From the NCBI GenBank assembly GCA_018873245.2, contig JAEMBT020000009.1:3312242-3376241 (forward strand): a stretch of 64,000 nt of DNA. Direction: 5' to 3'. The notes below the pieces were generated by a model. The model saw nothing but the letters and a program-made list of their open reading frames with translations, was not told the origin of the DNA and searched no databases. Source of the stretch: Archegozetes longisetosus. Taxonomy: Eukaryota; Arthropoda; Arachnida; Sarcoptiformes; Trhypochthoniidae. A program made the translations under genes and the position numbers. Below are positions 58,857 through 64,000 of the stretch, one piece after another (position 1 is the first letter of the stretch; each line of letters opens with the position of its first letter).

Positions 58857-60512
58857 TTAAGTTCTGGCGATCGCTTGTAATAATTTGCTTCTGTTTGCCC
58901 TTAAACTTTTGATGATTCTTGGTTCTGGCAAGAGAAGAGAACTTGGCGATCTTTTATTCCCGGAAACTTTAACCAAGGAATTGATTGGTTTAATTGAAGA
59001 ATTAGTGGGATCTATACAAAAAAAACAAAAGAATTAGTGTTATAAATAGTTTAAACAAGAATTGAAGAGTTGCTTTACCATTTGAAGCGAGTTCGTCACT
59101 TCCGTCTCCGCCGAGACTAGAATGGCCAGCTGTTCCGCGCTGATTGGCCAAGCCTACTAAAGAAGTAGAAGAATTAGTATTTTGAATAGTCAAAACAAGA
59201 AATGAAGTGTTGTTTTACCATTTGAAGCGAGTTCGTCGTTTCCGTCTCCGCCGAGACTAGAATGGCCAGCTGTTCCGCGCTGATTGGCCAAACCTGCTAA
59301 AGAAGTAGAAGAATTAGTATTTTGAATAGTCAAAACAAGAAATGAAGTATTTTTTACTTGTTGACGCGAGTTCGCCGTTTCCGTCTCCGCCGAGACTAGA
59401 ATGGCCAGCTGTTCCGCGCTGATTGGCCAAACCTGCTAAAGAAGTAGAAGAATTAGTATTTTGAATAGTCAAAACAAGAAATGAAGTATTTTTTACCTGT
59501 TGACGCGAGTTCGCCGTTTCCGTCTCCGCCGAGACTAGAATGGCCAGCTGTTCCGCGCTGATTGGCCAAACCTGCTAAAGAAGTAGAAGAATTAGTATTT
59601 TGAATAGTTAAAACAAGAAATGAAGTGTTGTTTTACCTGTTGACGCGAGTTCGTCGTTTCCGTCTCCGCCGAGACTAGAATGGCCAGCTGTTCTGCGCTG
59701 ATTGGCCAAACCTGCTAAAGAAGTAGAAGAATTAGTATTTTAAATAGTTAAAACAAGAAATGAAGTGTTGCTTTACCTGTTGACGAGAGTTCGTCGTTTC
59801 CGTCTCCGCCGAGACTCAAATGGCCAGCTGTTCTGCGCTGATTGGCCAAACCTGCTAAAGAAGTAGAAGAATTAGTATTTTAAATAGTTAAAACAAGAAA
59901 TGAAGTGTTGCTTTACCTGTTGACGAGAGTTCGTCGTTTCCGTCTCCGCCGAGACTCAAATGGCCAGCTGTTCCATCAGTTGAAACAGATTCTCTGTTTC
60001 CCGAGCTTGTTGTTGTTTTTTTATTTTCTCTTAGAGGAAGTTGTTTCTTTTTATTCTTCCTTCTTCGGAGCTCTGAAGTTTCCGCTTCCCTGAGCTCCCT
60101 TTCAATAGTTTGTTTTTCCTATAAAAATTACATAAACAAAAATTAATTTGAAAAGTTTTGAGAAAAATAAGAAAAAACTTGAACTTACCGTCAAATCCTC
60201 AGTTGCAGCTCCATGTGGTTCCGGGAGAGCCGTCATGAAAAGACATTTTCTCAGCCTCTCCTCGTCTGGCATCCAACCATCCAGTCCTTCAGGCCACAGG
60301 CTTTCCATTTCTTCGTACATGATTTCTGAAAAGAAGAAAAAAGGGTTAGAAAGATTTTCTTTAAAAAAGCATTAAATAATGTACTTACTCCAGTTCTTAC
60401 GTATTGACTTGATGCGGTCCGCCATCATGTCCATTTTTCCCTTGGATGCAGCAAATGCGTCGTGCAGCTTCTTGATGTAACTTTTCTTCAGATCCACCTG
60501 TCTTGCAGCCAT
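58857..60512 (-). CDS. Ten-exon spliced gene with six tandem mini-exons, 355 aa
   Basis: Exons: 60,512-60,389; 60,325-60,189; 60,118-59,917; 59,851-59,777; 59,711-59,637; 59,571-59,497; 59,432-59,358; 59,293-59,219; 59,153-59,079; 59,011-58,857. Every intron has GT…AG ends (donors GTAAGTAC, GTAAGTTC, GTAAAR; acceptors TTTCAG, TATAG, TTTAGCAG). Phases agree throughout: 1,068 nt, no internal stop. The start is in good context (AAGATGG). Exons 1-2 encode a Lys-rich, then Trp/Glu-rich region; exon 3 a basic LRRRKNKKKQ segment; exons 4-9, each exactly 75 nt and phase 1 at both ends, encode a 25-aa Gly/Ser/Asp-rich repeat (core QRGTAGHSSLGGDGNDELAS); exon 10 a basic tail. Skipping any mini-exon keeps the frame. 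Function unknown. It lies within the Polinton, upstream of its other genes. Confidence 0.8.
59073..59975. repeat. Tandem repeat, ~140-bp unit (exon plus intron), about 6.5 copies
   Basis: The word AATGGCCAGC recurs at 59,121, 59,261, 59,400, 59,539, 59,679 and with one change at 59,819 and 59,959, a period of 139-140 bp. Each unit holds one 75-nt exon and one ~65-bp intron. Neighbouring units share private substitutions (for example ACTCAAA against ACTAGAA), the pattern of stepwise unit duplication. Confidence 0.97.
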
Positions 60513-60832
60513 CTTAAAAACAAAGTGGCTAAACAGAGTTGAGATTCAGTTGTACTCCAAAAAGATTTGTTTATTTACATTATTGCGCAAAGTTTCACTT
60601 TTTAGCATTACTGTAATAAGGACTCGGGGACACCACTCTTTTATGTTTTGGTATCATGTTACATAGGAATGTACTACTTATTGCACGTTATACGCACAGA
60701 ATTATATAGTAATACAAAATACAACATTATATAGCACACTATATAGCAATATAGAACACGATACTATATAAAAATACATAACACGCATTATATAACGTGC
60801 AAACACTATTATGAATGAGTAAAACTGTGTTA
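60513..60832. promoter_or_regulatory. Presumed promoter region of the spliced gene
   Basis: 320 bp without a gene, with several ACTATATAG/ATATAGC words and a 12-bp inverted repeat TTGCACGTTATA (60,681) / TATAACGTGCAA (60,791). Position just upstream of the minus-strand start makes promoter function plausible; nothing more specific is visible. Confidence 0.35.
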
Positions 60833-61203
60833 GTGTTCTTTATGTAAAACTAAGACTATTGGGTTATTCTTACTGCGATTTTCTATCTCTATTCTCATTT
60901 GATAAAAATAATAATGAATTGTTAATAAAAAATCTTGTAAATGCATTGATTTCGGGGAAAATAAAATGATTAACAATTGAGCTAATTTTATATCAATTTT
61001 ATGAATAGACAGTATTGTCAACTCAATTATAGCCTTGAAGAAGCTTTAGGCATCTCTCTCAAGTATAGAGTATTCAGGTCTAGAATCCCTCTCAGGTCTA
61101 GAATCCCTCTCAGGTCTAGAGCGCTCCGGTCCAGAATCCCTCTCAGGTCTAGAATCCCTCTCAGGTCTAGAGCGCTCCGGTCCAGAAGCACATATCTACT
61201 ACT
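60833..61203. repeat. Polinton terminal inverted repeat, right (371 bp), with protease 3' remnant
   Basis: It is the reverse complement of 44,563-44,933. Bases 60,833-60,969 are the sense copy (plus strand) of the last 45 protease codons including the stop, without the catalytic residues. The minisatellite lies at 61,066-61,185. Confidence 0.96.
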
Positions 61204-61209
61204 AAATAT
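61204..61209. repeat. Polinton target-site duplication, right (AAATAT)
   Basis: An exact match to 44,557-44,562. Confidence 0.95.
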
Positions 61210-61633
61210 TATAAGTGATTTCCATTAACAGTTAAATTATTGTAAAAAAATAGTGGTCTCAATCATTTTTTATATCTTCTTGTTCAGCTATTTCCCGTCT
61301 TATCCTTTTCTTCAGTTCAATAGTATAACGGATTAGAAAATAGTTACCTATTCTTATGACTGTTTAATTACCACAATCAAGTTCTCTAGCTATTGTACGC
61401 AAACTTTCTTTCTGTACTAAATATCCAGACAGTTCGAGGTCTTTGATTAAGTGTTAAAGTCATGTTTTCATGTATGAAAAACGCGTGCTTTAATACATGC
61501 TTTTTGTTATCCTAAATTAAAGTTATTGTAGGTTGGAGATTTGATATAAATTGATCAGTAAAAGTCCGTACTAATTGACTAAGGATTTTATGAAAGGTCG
61601 CACACGGTATCTCAAAATAAAATCCCAAGACTC
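61204..61633 (-). mobile_element. Tc1/mariner-like relic, right half
   Basis: It ends at a TA with the complement of GAGTCTTGGGATTTT, pairing with the left half's end at 44,326. On the minus strand about 61,455-61,250 shows an HTH-like remnant (SLRTIARELDCG, ELKKRIRREIAEQED), as in transposase DNA-binding domains. No catalytic region remains. Confidence 0.65.
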
Positions 61634-61643
61634 TACATTATCT

Positions 61644-61697
61644 CATTCATTCACTCACTCACTCACTCACTCACTCACTCACTCACTCACTCACTCA

Positions 61698-61769
<72 letters not shown>

Positions 61770-61777
61770 AACAAACA
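61644..61777. repeat. Compound microsatellite (TCAC)n(TC)n(AC)n
   Basis: Pure tetra- then dinucleotide runs ending in ACAAACAAAC. The plus-strand 76-codon frame here is a repeat artefact. Confidence 0.98.
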
Positions 61778-63610
61778 ATCTCACTCTTATTATTACGATA
61801 TTTAAAGTATACGTATTGAGCATATCATGCTAATGATGCATAAAGAAATATTGAATAGATTCAAGGTTTTTTTCATAATTATAACAAGATCTAAGTTTTT
61901 CACCATAAGAAAATAAAAAATTTGTAAATGAATAATAGGTGGGAAAATTTCCAAGAGAAATATTAAAATTGCAACTATTTGTAATTCAAAGCACAAATAG
62001 TAAAATTCAAACTTGAAATAATGGCTGAGTTTAATTAAACCTAATTAGAAACCTTTTAGTCTACAAGAGAAAAATCGATCATGTAATTAAATGATCCGAA
62101 ACTTATAAGAACATTTGTCTCAACTCAATCAGCCTATAAATAATGCATTAAAAAATATCAGTGCTAAAGATCTGATTATTGCAACCAAAATATGTGAAAC
62201 AAACTTTAAAATAGTCATGAAGCATTGACTCATTTGAGAATTTTCATTGAAAGAAGACAATATTAAGCTTACTCGATCCATCATGACGAAGAACATGCAA
62301 GTGATTATCCCCACTATGTTTGGTAAAATTATCTAAAGCTTTCAACTTTTCAAATCGAGTTTCGAGTAATTTTATTTTATCTCGTGAATTTTATGCAAGA
62401 AGTTGTGAACTTTTAAACTTATCAATGAATAACTAGGTCCTGAAGGAGAAGTTGTTTAAGTTTCAATTATATTCTCGGAACTTTTATTTATTAAGCTTAT
62501 AGGCCCGTATGCACAACTTTATTTAAAACGGTTCAAGTCTTAAAACCGACTTAAAACCTGAAACGCATCTAAAATTTATTGCGCAACCGTATGTTTAAAA
62601 TAGTTTTAGTTAAGTCTCGAGTTGCGCATATCTGCCTTAGGCAATATAATGAAAATAATTTATTCATATTGGATTAACTCTTTTCTTATTAGTCGCATGC
62701 AAAAAGTTTTAACATGCTTCTAAAACATTTTGTTTTATTAAAAATCGATTTAAGTGTCGGATAAAAAGTGCTTATTACTAAATTCAAAAGTAAAAACAAA
62801 CTTTTAGATATATACTTTAGTGTACAACAATGATTTTAAATTAGAAACTGTACTATAGCTAAGGTTTCTCATCGTTCAGTCCTCTTTTTAAGCAGCAAGT
62901 ATGGTTTTTATCAACTGCGAAGTTTTGAACTATTTGTTCATAATAGTTAATATAATGACAATACATAATCTATACAGTAGACCAATTTAATTTAAGGGAT
63001 ATACAGTGAAGTATATATTTTAAGTTTGTCTTTACTTTTCAATTTGATAGTATATTATAGCTACTTATTATTGATTTATAATGAAATCAAATTAAGTAAA
63101 GGAACCTCAAATTCACAACAAATTAAAGATTGTCATAAGATAATTCAATTTTGAATAATTATTTTTCTTGCATAATAATCGACAAATGCTTACATAAATC
63201 ATGAAATGATTAATATTTTTTAATACTTGATAAACTGTTTATCAGAATATATATATTATAATGTTATCTAAATTCAAGTCTATGCTCAATGACAATTTTA
63301 TGAAGTATTGCGTAAATAAACAATGTAATTATTTATTTACTATACATGCGTCAAACAGTTAATAACTTTAGGCTAAGTAGGGTTAGAAACAGTATAGAAA
63401 TGTTTAGTATTTATGGAGGGATTTGAAGGTTAAATTAGGCGAGACTTGCGCTCAATCGATGTATAAATCTCTTATTATATATTCAGTTACTGTTATAGCG
63501 GTTGTATTCAGGTATAAAACTTTGCGAACATGACAGACATTGAGTCAAAACTGGATTTCTATTAGCTTGAAAAATGTGATTTTTTTAGTCAAAAATATTG
63601 TAATAACTAT
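61778..63610. repeat. Duplicated host segment, copy B, right part
   Basis: It aligns with 34,590-36,490 of copy A, with long near-identical runs at 63,220-63,580 against 36,100-36,470, and with 23,220-23,540 of copy C. No gene seen. From 63,611 to 64,000 the DNA is unassigned. Confidence 0.7.
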
Positions 63611-64000
63611 TGAGTTTCAAGGCTGTTACTGCACTATAATTTATATCTAGCTATCAAAATGCTCAAAACTAAGTTTGTGAAAGTATTTGAGTAGAACTTA
63701 AATAAAATGGAGTTTGTTTAAATAGTTAATATTTAAAACAAAACCTCGATAATGCAATTCATGTTAATATTAATTAAACTAATAGAAATAGTAAACACCT
63801 AGTGCTTAAAAACCTGATATTCAAGTAGAAAATTGTTAATTATTCGCTAATATAATACTTGTTAAATCATTCTCAAGATTAGAAACATCAGTCTCTCTAA
63901 ATAGCAGAAAAGCACTTGTAATGAAAAATTGCATCAATTGAAGGACGAAAAGACTTTTACTTTCAGTCTGTTTGCTGCTTATATGGAAAAGCATTTGTTG

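Larger units (their letters stand above)
44563..61203 (-). mobile_element. Complete Polinton/Maverick (adintovirus-like) element, 16,641 bp
   Basis: It is bounded by 371-bp inverted repeats starting AG and ending CT, flanked by a perfect 6-bp duplication, and carries the full Polinton set: protein-primed DNA polymerase B, retroviral-type integrase with chromodomain, packaging ATPase, adenain-like protease, double-jelly-roll major capsid, minor capsid and a pX-like protein. Extra genes are an IAP, a CxxC-motif protein and a 10-exon spliced gene. All genes are on the minus strand. The capsid genes make it a virus-type element (adintovirus-like) as well as a transposon. About eight single-base frameshifts break six core genes, mostly at homopolymers. 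Terminal repeats differing at about 3 of 371 positions indicate a young insertion. Confidence 0.97.

Noticed and set aside
59002-59193. Single minus frame of 63 codons with the Gly/Asp-rich peptide
   Set aside because: It runs through a splice donor and into an intron; it is one mini-exon of the 10-exon gene, not a gene by itself.
59073-59975. CRISPR-like array
   Set aside because: Both repeat and spacer are repeated, the unit is 140 bp, and exon/intron structure explains it; the setting is eukaryotic.
60830-61021. Frame on the minus strand at the right end and its twin at 44,745-44,984
   Set aside because: Antisense of the protease 3' end, duplicated by the terminal repeat.
61575-61805. 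Plus frame with THSLTHSL repeats
   Set aside because: Translation of the (TCAC)n microsatellite.

Overview
The window is AT-rich eukaryotic nuclear DNA. It shows short introns with GT-AG signals, decayed Tc1/mariner and hAT transposases, many short inverted-repeat transposons (MITEs), microsatellites and large diverged duplications. An ABCH/ABCG-type half-transporter family and a degenerate chemoreceptor-like gene suggest an arthropod, possibly a mite. That placement is an inference and was not tested.

Host part, 1-44.3 kb and 61.6-64 kb. The left 15 kb is a tandem duplication of a three-exon ABC half-transporter gene on the minus strand. Copy 2 (11,392-14,076) is open across all exons (661 aa). 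Copy 1 (3,202-5,906) has lost one base. A third copy (29,112-30,439) is a truncated pseudogene. A second duplicated unit is present three times (about 19.2-23.5, 31.6-36.5, and 43.16-44.3 continuing at 61.65-63.6 kb); the first two carry an intronless DUF924-family gene. The rest is mobile-element debris: hAT MITEs with 8-bp target duplications, a mariner relic, Tc1 fragments, foldback elements, a tRNA-derived SINE pair, a hAT transposase pseudogene, a SWIM zinc-finger fragment and chemoreceptor pseudogene pieces.

The main object is a complete Polinton/Maverick (adintovirus-like) element, 44,563-61,203 (16,641 bp). It has 371-bp terminal inverted repeats differing at about three positions and a perfect 6-bp target duplication (AAATAT). 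It sits inside a dead Tc1/mariner-like element, which itself lies in the third copy of the host duplication. All its genes read on the minus strand. From 5' to 3' they are: a 10-exon spliced gene, a CxxC-motif protein with a probable leader exon, protein-primed DNA polymerase B, an IAP (two BIRs plus RING), packaging ATPase, a basic/hydrophobic virion-type protein, an unknown 243-aa protein, chromodomain integrase, a small membrane protein, minor capsid, a pX-like protein, major capsid and adenain-like protease. Together these would replicate, package and integrate the element, with the IAP probably acting on host cell death.

The most unusual signal is the spliced gene at 58,857-60,512. Ten exons join into one uninterrupted 355-codon frame. 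Six of the exons are tandem copies of one 75-nt, phase-1/phase-1 mini-exon, each copied together with its ~65-bp intron. No single open frame shows this gene. Several core genes of the element carry single-base frameshifts, mostly at homopolymers, which may be assembly errors rather than decay.
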